Shown: positions 1-6,023 of the stretch, piece by piece
How positions within the stretch are numbered: the stretch's first letter is position 1
Layout of the letters: every line of letters begins with the position of its first letter
NCBI GenBank assembly: GCA_030605745.1
Contig: JAUWHT010000290.1
Span: 1 to 7,613 of the forward strand
Source of the DNA: Pirellulales bacterium
GTDB lineage: Bacteria > Planctomycetota > Planctomycetia > Pirellulales > Thermoguttaceae
Length of the DNA stretch: 7,613 nt
Direction of reading: 5' to 3'
Made by a program: the position numbers and the translations under genes
The notes under the pieces: generated by a model
What the model was told of the DNA's origin: nothing
What the model saw: the letters and a program-made list of their open reading frames with translations, nothing else
The model's database searches: none

Positions 1-9
1 CAGAAAACG

Positions 10-79
10 TGTAGGGTGGGTGCTTGCACCCACGCGAAGGTTGCGGTTTTTCCGCGTGGGTGCAAGCACCCACCCTACA
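10..79. repeat. 27-bp-arm perfect palindrome made of two smaller hairpins
   Basis: Positions 10-36 and 53-79 are exact reverse complements around a 16-nt spacer. Each arm is also self-complementary: GTGGGTGC-TT-GCACCCAC at 16-33 and GTGGGTGC-AA-GCACCCAC at 56-73. The DNA or its transcript can therefore fold as one long stem or as two short hairpins. There is no T-run after the structure, so I do not call a terminator. Repeats of the GGGTGGGTGC type are common between genes in planctomycete-like and other environmental genomes. Confidence 0.9.
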
Positions 80-110
80 GATCGGCGCTGTCCATCCGTT
101 TTCTGACAAA

Positions 111-240
111 GCCTAGTATTTTCAATGGTATTGTTGAAAACACTTTGATGTCTGACGCAAGCTACCAAAACTCCAATCAAAGCCGTTTCTCCGTGTCCTC
201 CGTGCCTCCGTGGTGAATTTCCTGGTGAGAAATTCGGGTT
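111..240 (-). repeat. Dispersed intergenic element, copy A (one end missing)
   Basis: The reverse complement of this stretch matches 5424-5551 at roughly 90% identity, with about ten differences including one gap over 122 aligned bases. It holds the CCACGGAGGCACGGAGGA motif (reverse strand, near 190-214). It also keeps two internal hairpins of the other copy: CTTTGAT 143-149 with ATCAAAG 176-182, and TTTTCAA 119-125 with TTGAAAA 134-140. The second terminal inverted repeat seen in copy B is absent here; the sequence left of 111 is unrelated and runs into the palindrome at 10-79. I infer a truncated, non-autonomous element. Confidence 0.8.
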
Positions 241-241
241 A

Positions 242-260
242 AAGTCTTACGGTGAGACTT
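242..260. repeat. Small hairpin
   Basis: AAGTCT at 242-247 pairs with AGACTT at 255-260 around a 7-nt loop. It lies directly after the dispersed element copy A. The stem is only 6 bp and has no T-tract, so its role is unknown and it may be chance. Confidence 0.35.
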
Positions 261-284
261 CTGCGCATTTCGCGCGCATGTTTC

Positions 285-376
285 TAGGCTGTTAGGGTAC
301 TAGGCTACTAGGCTATGCTATTAGGGGCGTTAACTCGGTATCCCTAACAGCCTAAACCCCTAACAGCCTAATCCCC
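285..376. repeat. CCCTAACAGCCTA inverted and tandem repeat cluster
   Basis: TAGGCTGTTAGGG at 285-297 is the exact reverse complement of CCCTAACAGCCTA at 342-354, and the latter recurs in tandem at 358-370. Between the arms the octamer ACTAGGCT is repeated head to tail at 299-306 and 307-314, followed by TATTAGGGG. The cluster has the same style as the G-rich/C-rich inverted repeat at 4586-4680: short heptad-like words ending in CCCC or GGGG, facing each other. No coding potential is seen. Confidence 0.75.
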
Positions 377-389
377 TATTCGTTTGGTT

Positions 390-404
390 GCGGCCGCAGG
401 CCGC
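390..404. repeat. GC-rich hairpin
   Basis: GCGGCC at 390-395 pairs with GGCCGC at 399-404 around the loop GCA. It is a compact 6-bp stem in the gene-free left end of the window. Function is unknown. Confidence 0.45.
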
Positions 405-439
405 GTTATGATTTATGAAACGCTCCCCACACAAATTGC

Positions 440-510
440 TGTAGTAGCCGGGACTGGGCGCGTCGCGGGAATGCACCCGCGGGGCGTTGCCCCCGGCTAT
501 TGCAACTACA
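440..510. repeat. Compound inverted repeat downstream of the LarA-like gene
   Basis: The outer arms are imperfect: TGTAGTAGCCGGG (440-452) against CCCGGCTATTGCAACTACA (492-510). Inside are two nested hairpins, CGCGGG-AATGCA-CCCGCG (464-481) and GGGGC-GTT-GCCCC (481-493). The block starts 18 nt beyond the stop codon of the minus-strand gene at 528, so it could stop transcription or protect the 3' end of that mRNA. No U-run follows on the minus strand, so a classical intrinsic terminator is not supported. Confidence 0.6.
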
Positions 511-527
511 AGAATCACGCGAAAACT

Positions 528-1466
528 TCATTCCAGCGAACCTGTCCCGCTTTGTGCGAAATCCGGCAGGTTTCCGGCTGCATCAAACGGCAACGCACGG
601 GGTTGGGTTAGGATTTCCAGGTCGGCGCGGCGGCAGGCTTCGTCGAGGTAGGCGGTTGAGCATTCGACCTCGGCCAGCTTGAGCGTGTTGGCGATCCAGA
701 GCAGCTTGGCGTCTGCCGGTTCGGTCAGACCGATGGTGTCCAGGGCCGTTTCGAGCATCTGGCGATCGGTCGGGTAGTCCAGCGGGGGCATTGCGGCCTG
801 AACGTGGCCGGAGACTACTGCGTTCAGCCGGGTGGCCTCGAAGTCGGTCTCGCTGAGCAGTTGCGACTTGCAGAACTCGGCCAGTCCCAAGCCGATTGCG
901 TTGCCGTGGGTCTGCTTGGTCAGGCCCCGCAGGGCGATCCGCTTTACCTTGGGGAACTCGCCCTCGACCGCCCGGTGATCGTTGAATTTCCGGCCCACTA
1001 CGTTCGTGTCTAACCCGACGCCGCTGAGGTCCTTGCCGATCTTGTCGATCAGCAGCAGGTCGACGTAGCGGAACGGCAGCCGGGGCATCCACTTCCGGGC
1101 GAGCAGCAACAGTTCTTTTTCGCGCGACTGGAATTCTTCCGGCGCGAGGGCATCGATTCGGGCGGTCTGGTCGTAGCCGTTCTCGACGATTGCCACGCCG
1201 GCCAGGATGCGGCACTTTTCGAGCACCTCGCCGGCCACGCTGCGAATGATCCGCTCGAAGCTGTAGTCCTCGATTGCCCGGGTGATCAGGTGTATGTTGG
1301 CGATTCCGCGGCTGCCGGCAGTAATCGCCACGCTCTGGCCCGGCCGGACCTTCCCGGCCAAGCTAAGCCGCGCAAGCCGGGCGTGAACCTCACCAGGCAC
1401 ATCGTCCAGCCGCGGACCCTCGAAGATTTGTCGCAGGCGAAAGATTTTCGGCCAAGCTGGCGCCAT
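528..1466 (-). CDS. LarA-like lactate racemase-domain protein with apparent internal deletion
   Basis: This 312-aa protein resembles the planctomycete LarA-like group (DUF2088, nickel-pincer-nucleotide-dependent isomerases). Recognisable blocks are the N-terminal strand with AITAGSRGIAN (47-57), the VENGYDQT block (94-101), a C-terminal core LIDKIGKDLSGVGLDTNVVGR (139-159), HGNAIGLGLAEF (187-198) and NTLKLAEVE (260-268). Relatives, as I remember them, are about 420-430 residues and carry SHGG, a KPHT motif, GLGK and YHRA between the N-terminal block and the SV-AGEVL helix. Here ITRAI (61-65) runs straight into EDYSFERII, so about 110 residues are gone. Those include the equivalents of L. plantarum LarA H108, H174, the pincer lysine K184 and the nickel ligand H200. 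The reading frame stays open, so it is either a recent in-frame decay product or a product without isomerase activity. The ATG at 1466 is preferred over one at 1523 because AAAGAGG precedes it by 5 nt. No lar maturation genes lie nearby. Confidence 0.8.
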   Translation of the reverse strand: MAPAWPKIFRLRQIFEGPRLDDVPGEVHARLARLSLAGKVRPGQSVAITAGSRGIANIHLITRAIEDYSFERIIRSVAGEVLEKCRILAGVAIVENGYDQTARIDALAPEEFQSREKELLLLARKWMPRLPFRYVDLLLIDKIGKDLSGVGLDTNVVGRKFNDHRAVEGEFPKVKRIALRGLTKQTHGNAIGLGLAEFCKSQLLSETDFEATRLNAVVSGHVQAAMPPLDYPTDRQMLETALDTIGLTEPADAKLLWIANTLKLAEVECSTAYLDEACRRADLEILTQPRALPFDAAGNLPDFAQSGTGSLE

Positions 1467-1471
1467 GAGAA

Positions 1472-1478
1472 CCTCTTT
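1472..1478 (-). promoter_or_regulatory. Shine-Dalgarno of the LarA-like gene
   Basis: On the minus strand AAAGAGG lies 5 nt before the ATG at 1466. This decides the start against the in-frame ATG at 1523, which would put the site inside the coding sequence. Confidence 0.7.
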
Positions 1479-1497
1479 ACGACGAACGCAACACCCC

Positions 1498-1526
1498 ATT
1501 CTAGCGGGTCGGATCGGAATCATCCA
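1498..1526 (-). promoter_or_regulatory. Possible promoter of the LarA-like gene
   Basis: On the minus strand TAGAAT (1503-1498) matches five of six bases of a sigma-70 -10 box. Exactly 17 nt upstream is TGGATG (1526-1521), a weak -35 with three of six matches. A start near 1491 would give a leader of about 25 nt carrying the AAAGAGG ribosome binding site. The position fits well, but the -35 is poor. Confidence 0.4.
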
Positions 1527-1536
1527 GAATCATCCA
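1517..1536. repeat. Two tandem 10-bp repeats GAATCATCCA
   Basis: GAATCATCCA occurs at 1517-1526 and again at 1527-1536. The first copy overlaps the possible -35 of the LarA-like gene. Ten-bp spacing puts both copies on the same face of the helix, which would suit a small operator but may be chance. Confidence 0.45.
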
Positions 1537-1642
1537 TTGGCCTGTTCACTTGTCCACTTGCGCCGCCCAAGTCGATCTGGTGCTGGTCCTTCTTTGCGAT
1601 TAGAATTTGTCGCCTGAGAGGATAACGTTTCGTTGCTTCACA

Positions 1643-1667
1643 CGGCGTGCAAGCACGCCGGCTAAAC
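1643..1667 (+). repeat. Hairpin followed by GCTAAAC (repeat family member 1)
   Basis: CGGCGTGC (1643-1650) pairs with GCACGCCG (1653-1660) around AA, followed by GCTAAAC. The same hairpin-plus-CTAAAC layout, on the same strand, occurs at 4617-4643 and 6024-6049. It lies 31 nt upstream of the AsmA-like start codon, so it would be in that gene's leader if transcription starts further left. Confidence 0.7.
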
Positions 1668-1698
1668 AAGAGAAAAACCTTTTAGCGATCCCCGGGAC

Positions 1699-4578
1699 AT
1701 GCAGGAAACGCCGACCGACAGACCGGTGCGGAAGCGGCGATGGTGGTGGCTTCCGATCTTAGTACTGGTGCTGGCAGCCACCGTCTGGCTGCTGCCGGGG
1801 CTGGTCGCACACACCCGCTTGCTGCGATGGGTTCTGGACTACACGGCCGCAGACCTGAAAGGAGCGGTTGCCGTCAAGTCGGCCTCGCTGGGCTGGTTCT
1901 CGCCGGTCGTTGTCCAGGGCATCGAACTGCGCGACGCCCAAGACCAGGTTGTGCTCCAGGCTGCCGGGTTGAAAAGCAGCAAACCGCTGGCCGCGATACT
2001 GTTGAACCTGTCGATGCTGGGCGAATTCCAAGTCGAGCGGCCACGGTTGATGGTCCTGTTGCGCAAGGACGGCAGCAATGTTGAGGACGTGCTGGCAAGC
2101 TACCTTGCACCCGGCCGAAAGTCGTCTTTCAGCGGTATTGGCTTCACGCTGAAGATCGTCGACGGCAGCGTCTCGGTAACCGACGAGAACAGCCGGCAGA
2201 CCTGGCAGATCGAAAAACTCCAGCTTGCCTTGAGCATGTCGGCCGATGCAGCCGGGCCGACGACGCTCGAGATGTCTGCCGTCATCACCGACCCGCAGCA
2301 TCCGGGCCGGTTCACCGCCCGGCTGTCAATGCGGCAGCCCGATGTCCGGGAACAACCGTCAAACAACAATGGCGAACTGACAATCGAGGCGGATGCCGTC
2401 CCGCTGGCGATGTTCGAATCGCTGATCGGGCGGTTTGCGCCGCAAACGCAACTTGAAGGGCGGCTTTCCTCGCGTATTCGCACCAAGTGGGGCGGCGAGA
2501 CATCGGTTCACGCCGATCTGACTGCCAACCAGTTCGTCCTGGCCACGCCGGCACTGGGAACCGACCAGGTGCGACTCGACCAACTCCACGCGACCTGTCA
2601 AATCACCCAGCAGGCCGACCGAGTTCAGATCAAGCAGTCGTCGCTGGATTGCGACCTGGGAAACGTCTCGGCTGCCGGCAGCTTGGAACTCGGCGAAACA
2701 TGGTCCGAAAACCTGCCGGCCTGGGTGGTGAAACAAACGTGCGAGATCACCGGCCGGGTGGACCTCGCGCGGCTGGCCGATATGCTGCCCACCACACTCC
2801 GCATCCGAAGGGAGACGCAAGTCACGTCCGGACAGGTGCAGCTTGCGCTTATCAGCCGGTCGGAGTCGCAAGGGATGGTCTGGCAGGGACGGATCGAGAC
2901 CAGCGACTTGGCGGCCGTTCATCGGGACCGAAAGCTGGCCTGGGAAAGGCCGATCCTGATCACGCTGGCCGCTCGCGATACCGAGAAGGGACCGGTGATC
3001 GAGAACCTCAAGTGCGAGTCGGACTTCTTGAAGCTCCACGCGGCCGGAACGCCCGGGAACTTCGCTGCCTCGGCCAGTTTCAGCCTGAGACAGTTGGCCA
3101 ATCAGTTGGGCCAGTTTGTCGATCTGGGCGTGTTGGGGCTGGGCGGTGACGGTTGGGCGCAGTTCAATTGGGAGCGCGGCGACGGGCAGAATTTCGAGGC
3201 CGACCTCGAACTCCAACTCCGCGACTTCCAACTGGCCATGCCTGACCAGCAGCCCTGGACCGAAGAGAACCTGCTGTTGGTCCTCTCGGCCGGCGGACAG
3301 ACGGACTTCGGCGCCGATACCCGACTGCAAAGCGCCACTTTGCAGATCAAAGCCGGGGAGGACCGCATCGACGTTAGGCTCACGCAGCCTGTGCTCGACT
3401 TCCGCCGTGGCGGGACCTGGCCCGTGAAAATGCAAATGCACGGAAAACTCGAACACTGGCCTCGACGCATCGCAACCTGGGTGGACATGAGCGATTGCAA
3501 ACTGGCCGGGGACTACCAACTGACCGCGGAAGCCACCGGCTCGATCGACCGGCTCGACGTCCGCCAGGCCAGCCTCGCCATCCAGCAGTTCCAACTGCAA
3601 ACCTCTCGGCTGAAACTCAACGAGCCGAGCGTTCATCTGGCCGCTCGCGGCCAGTACGAGCGCCGGACTGGAATGCTGCGGATTGAACACTTGGAAGTCG
3701 CCTCTGCTGCGATCAGCGGCAAGGCGGCCGGTAAGATCACTCGGACCGACGATCAAACCAACGTGCAGCTTGACGGCGAGGTGAGTTGGCAGCGGACCGA
3801 TCTGTACGGCTTCCAGGTGGACCCCGGCCAGTTGAAAGCGACCCTGGCCGACGGCATACTTCAAGCGGAGCCGATGGATCTTTCCGTCGGCCGAGGGCGC
3901 CTGCTGCTTGCGCCGCGGGTGCGGGTTGCACCGGAACCAATGGAGTTCAGCCTGCCGCCGGGACCGCTTGCCCGGCAAGTGCAAATATCGCCACAGATGT
4001 GCGCCTCGGTGCTGAAGTATATTGCGCCGGTCCTGGCCGGGGTGACCACGGCCAGAGGGACTTTCTCGATCGAGCTTCAGCAATGCCGGATTCCGCTTGC
4101 CGATCCGGCCAAGGGCGAGTTGGCAGGCCGGCTTGTGGTCCACTCGGTCGAGGTGGGTCCCGGACCGCTGGTCAGGGAACTGGCCGTACTGCTGGGCCGA
4201 GCGACCCCGGCCAGATTACGCCGCGAGTCGATCGTCCCGTTCCAGATGGCCGACGGCCGGGTGCATCACCAGGGCTTAGAGTTGGAATTCCCCGACCTGA
4301 CGATTCGCACCCACGGCTCGGTCGGCCTGGACCAAACACTGGCCCTGATGGCCGAGATGCCGGTTCCGCCAAAGTGGCTAGGCAACAATGTGATCGGCTC
4401 GGCGCTGCGCGGCCAGACCATCCGGCTGCCGATTGCCGGCACGTTGAACAAGCCGCAAATCGACCGCCGCGTGCTGGACCAGCTCAGTCGCCAATTCCTC
4501 GAAAAGGCGGCTCAGAATTTGATCGAAGATGAAGTGAAAAAGGGACTGGAGCGCTTGTTCAGGCCACCGGATCGATAA
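1699..4578 (+). CDS. AsmA-like membrane-anchored protein, probable lipid-transport family
   Basis: The 959-aa product starts with a basic stretch (RKRR, 11-14) and one hydrophobic segment (about 15-35), then a long region without further membrane helices. This signal-anchor layout places the bulk in the periplasm. The body is a succession of alternating polar/hydrophobic strands. Near residues 50-130 it shows the N-terminal AsmA pattern: a sequence like AVKSASLGWFSPVVVQGIEL, then a segment ending in VERPRLMVLL. The C-terminal part has FQMADGRVHHQGLELEF (848-864), a further HGSVGLDQTLALMAEMPV strand pair, and a closing helix rich in E and K. That is the ending typical of AsmA-like C-terminal regions. 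The AsmA/TamB/YhdP superfamily forms elongated grooves that carry phospholipids between inner and outer membrane, and a diderm planctomycete would use it so. The exact substrate is not readable here. No clear Shine-Dalgarno precedes the ATG, but no better start is seen. It diverges from the LarA-like gene and is followed after 106 nt by the MBL-fold gene. Confidence 0.8.
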   Translation: MQETPTDRPVRKRRWWWLPILVLVLAATVWLLPGLVAHTRLLRWVLDYTAADLKGAVAVKSASLGWFSPVVVQGIELRDAQDQVVLQAAGLKSSKPLAAILLNLSMLGEFQVERPRLMVLLRKDGSNVEDVLASYLAPGRKSSFSGIGFTLKIVDGSVSVTDENSRQTWQIEKLQLALSMSADAAGPTTLEMSAVITDPQHPGRFTARLSMRQPDVREQPSNNNGELTIEADAVPLAMFESLIGRFAPQTQLEGRLSSRIRTKWGGETSVHADLTANQFVLATPALGTDQVRLDQLHATCQITQQADRVQIKQSSLDCDLGNVSAAGSLELGETWSENLPAWVVKQTCEITGRVDLARLADMLPTTLRIRRETQVTSGQVQLALISRSESQGMVWQGRIETSDLAAVHRDRKLAWERPILITLAARDTEKGPVIENLKCESDFLKLHAAGTPGNFAASASFSLRQLANQLGQFVDLGVLGLGGDGWAQFNWERGDGQNFEADLELQLRDFQLAMPDQQPWTEENLLLVLSAGGQTDFGADTRLQSATLQIKAGEDRIDVRLTQPVLDFRRGGTWPVKMQMHGKLEHWPRRIATWVDMSDCKLAGDYQLTAEATGSIDRLDVRQASLAIQQFQLQTSRLKLNEPSVHLAARGQYERRTGMLRIEHLEVASAAISGKAAGKITRTDDQTNVQLDGEVSWQRTDLYGFQVDPGQLKATLADGILQAEPMDLSVGRGRLLLAPRVRVAPEPMEFSLPPGPLARQVQISPQMCASVLKYIAPVLAGVTTARGTFSIELQQCRIPLADPAKGELAGRLVVHSVEVGPGPLVRELAVLLGRATPARLRRESIVPFQMADGRVHHQGLELEFPDLTIRTHGSVGLDQTLALMAEMPVPPKWLGNNVIGSALRGQTIRLPIAGTLNKPQIDRRVLDQLSRQFLEKAAQNLIEDEVKKGLERLFRPPDR

Positions 4579-4585
4579 TAGACTT

Positions 4586-4680
4586 GGGATTGGGGATTGG
4601 GGATTGGAGGATAGGAGGCCGCCGTGCCGGCGGCCGCTAAACGAGTAATCCCAACCCCCTAATCCCCAATCCCCAATCCC
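4586..4680. repeat. 95-nt inverted repeat with (GGGGATT) heptads
   Basis: The left arm 4586-4607 is built from tandem GGGGATT units and matches the reverse complement of the right arm 4659-4680 at 21 of 22 positions. Inside sits the GC hairpin at 4617-4635. The block begins 7 nt after the AsmA-like stop codon and ends 4 nt before the MBL-fold ATG, so it fills the whole spacer. It may reduce read-through between the two genes. The G-rich strand has three runs of three or four G plus GG, so a two-layer quadruplex is conceivable. Confidence 0.85.
4617..4643 (+). repeat. Hairpin followed by GCTAAACG (repeat family member 2)
   Basis: GGCCGCCG (4617-4624) pairs with CGGCGGCC (4628-4635) around TGC, followed by GCTAAACG. 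It is nested in the loop of the 4586-4680 inverted repeat. The sequence after the hairpin, CTAAACGAGTAATC, also resembles CTAAACGGTCTAATC after the third family member at 6044. Confidence 0.7.
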
Positions 4681-4684
4681 TACC

Positions 4685-5425
4685 ATGAAACTAATCCTAC
4701 TGGGCACCACCGGCTACCATCCCAACGATCGGCGGCATACGCCTTGCATGGTGATCCCCGAATGTGGCATCATGCTGGACGCGGGCACGGGTGCCTATCG
4801 GGCCGGCCACTATCTTGAGAGGCCTGAGTTGGATATCTTCCTGACCCACGCCCACTTGGACCATGTGGTCGGGTTGACCTATCTGTTCAGTGTGATTCGC
4901 GCTCATCCGCTCCAGCGGATTACCGTTCACGCGGCGGCGGAGAAACTGGCGGCGATCAACGAACACCTCTTCTCCGAACACTTGTTCCCTGCGAAACCGC
5001 CCTGCGAGTGGCGGCCGCTTGCGAAGGAAGTGTCGCTGTCGGGGGGCGGCCGGCTGACGCATTTTCCGCTTCTGCACCAGGGCGGGTCGCTCGGACTGCG
5101 GCTGGATTGGCCCGGGCATTCGATGGCCTACGTGACCGATACCACCGCCGCGGTCGACGCCGAGTACGTCGAGAAGATCCGCGGCGTGGACCTGCTGATC
5201 CACGAGTGTTACTATCCCGATGCCAACGCCGAGTGGGCAAAGCAAACCGGCCACAGTTCGACCACGCTGGTCGCACAGGTGGCCCGCCGGGCCGGCGCAG
5301 GCCGCTTGCTCCTGATCCATTTCGACCCCTTGTCCGTCGAGGACGATCCGATTGGCCTTGACGTTGCCAGGGCGATTTTCCCCCAGACGGACTTGGGGCG
5401 TGATTTGATGGAGGTGGAGTTCTAA
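4685..5425 (+). CDS. MBL-fold metallo-hydrolase, RNase Z-like subfamily
   Basis: This is a complete 246-aa metallo-beta-lactamase-fold protein. The first strand MKLILLGTTG is followed by D32 in LDAGTG and the metal motif T-H-A-H-L-D-H at 54-60, with H55, H57, D59 and H60 as ligands. Later candidates are H131 (FPLLHQGG), D152 (YVTDTT), H190 in TGHSS and H212 in LLLIHFDP. The order and the GHSSTT ... LIHF ending match the RNase Z/PhnP-like branch, which uses two zinc or manganese ions to cut phosphodiesters. It is shorter than typical RNase Z (about 300 aa), and I do not see the long exosite arm that grips tRNA, so a tRNA 3'-processing role is not established. It is more likely a cytoplasmic phosphodiesterase of unknown substrate. 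There is no signal peptide. The ATG at 4685 is chosen because it begins the first core strand, although the bases before it are repeat sequence with no Shine-Dalgarno. Confidence 0.85.
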   Translation: MKLILLGTTGYHPNDRRHTPCMVIPECGIMLDAGTGAYRAGHYLERPELDIFLTHAHLDHVVGLTYLFSVIRAHPLQRITVHAAAEKLAAINEHLFSEHLFPAKPPCEWRPLAKEVSLSGGGRLTHFPLLHQGGSLGLRLDWPGHSMAYVTDTTAAVDAEYVEKIRGVDLLIHECYYPDANAEWAKQTGHSSTTLVAQVARRAGAGRLLLIHFDPLSVEDDPIGLDVARAIFPQTDLGRDLMEVEF

Positions 5426-5591
5426 CCCGGATTTCACACCAGAAAATCCACCACGGAGGCACGGAGGACACAGAGAAACGGCTTTGATTGAGTTTTGATA
5501 GCTTACGTCAGACATCAAAGTGTTTTCAACAACATCATTGAAAAGCCTGGCCTTTCAATAATCTCCGTGGCCTCCGTGTCTCCGTGGTGGA
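5424..5591 (+). mobile_element. MITE-like element, copy B, with 30-bp terminal inverted repeats
   Basis: TCCACCACGGAGGCACGG... at 5447-5476 and its counterpart at 5562-5591 are inverted repeats with three mismatches in 30. They bound a 145-bp unit with no coding capacity. Inside, CTTTGAT (5482-5488) pairs with ATCAAAG (5514-5520), TTTTCAA (5522-5528) with TTGAAAA (5538-5544), and ATTGAAAAGCC (5537-5547) with GGCCTTTCAAT (5549-5559, one mismatch). The last two hairpins overlap, so they are alternatives. Similarity to copy A (111-240, inverted) extends left of the terminal repeat to 5424, overlapping the last bases of the MBL-fold stop codon. The unit lies between two convergent genes, where its long stem could act as a two-way transcription barrier. 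No transposase is present and no clear target-site duplication was found. Confidence 0.7.
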
Positions 5592-5592
5592 C

Positions 5593-5985
5593 TCATTGGC
5601 CCATCTGTTCTCTCAACTGCATCAGCGGTTTGATGATCGACAGGTTGACGACGTACCACGCCAGCCAGAGTACCACCGCGGTGAGGATCAGGACGAGTAT
5701 CGTAAGCACGATTTTCCACCCGCGGGAAAACTGACGGCTCCGCCACAACATGGGGATGGCCAACGCCCCGAGCACCAGGAAAAGCGCCGTCAGCACCGCC
5801 CAGCGGCTTTCGGTCCAGCCTGGTTCGTCCACTTTCCGAGCGGGCGCGGGCCGGGCCGGCGCCGGTGTGAAGCGGCCGTCCAGCGCCACTCCACAGTGCC
5901 GACAGTACTTGTCGCCCACGTCCAGCACCGCGCAGCACCGGTGGCAGACAATCTTCTCGATATCGTGGGCGGTGGTCATGTTCAT
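5593..5985 (-). CDS. Zinc-ribbon protein with two membrane helices
   Basis: The 130-aa product has an N-terminal zinc ribbon with C14-x2-C17 (CHRC) and C28-x2-C31 (CRHC), and an extra C18. A proline/alanine-rich linker (about 38-50) follows, then two hydrophobic segments at about 62-81 and 91-113 joined by a short basic loop (RSRQFSRGWK). A short C-terminal tail ends in EQMGQ. I expect a small inner-membrane protein with the zinc ribbon in the cytoplasm. Such ribbons bind protein or nucleic acid, but no specific function can be given. The ATG at 5985 is chosen; an ATG two codons on (5979) is equally possible and neither has a good Shine-Dalgarno. An upstream ATG at 6330 is rejected because the added sequence runs through the repeats at 6024-6049 and 6231-6269. 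Its stop codon lies 1 nt from the MITE-like element. Confidence 0.75.
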   Translation of the reverse strand: MNMTTAHDIEKIVCHRCCAVLDVGDKYCRHCGVALDGRFTPAPARPAPARKVDEPGWTESRWAVLTALFLVLGALAIPMLWRSRQFSRGWKIVLTILVLILTAVVLWLAWYVVNLSIIKPLMQLREQMGQ

Positions 5986-6023
5986 CGTAAGTATAGGTTG
6001 CTTGGCGTCCACGCCGGGGAATT

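Noticed and set aside
1..527. CRISPR array or tRNA/ncRNA gene in the repeat-rich left end
   Set aside because: The repeats are inverted and unevenly spaced, with no regular spacer units, and no tRNA cloverleaf or T-loop pattern was found.
1601..1606. TAGAAT as -10 of the AsmA-like gene
   Set aside because: The hexamer is good, but no acceptable -35 or extended -10 lies at the right distance.
2359..4143. Long minus-strand open frame (594 codons) inside the AsmA-like gene
   Set aside because: It is antisense to a well-supported gene, has no recognisable domain or signal, and is the kind of open frame produced by GC-rich codon bias on the opposite strand.
4586..4680. Intrinsic terminator between the AsmA-like and MBL-fold genes
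   Set aside because: The stem is strong but no T-run follows it; read-through cannot be excluded from sequence.
4685..5425. Calling the MBL-fold gene rnz (RNase Z)
   Set aside because: The metal motifs and the GHSS/LIHF ending fit that branch, but the protein is short and I see no tRNA-binding exosite arm, so the symbol would overclaim.
4697..5518. Minus-strand open frame (273 codons) opposite the MBL-fold gene
   Set aside because: It begins inside the repeat element and is antisense to an intact metal-binding enzyme gene.
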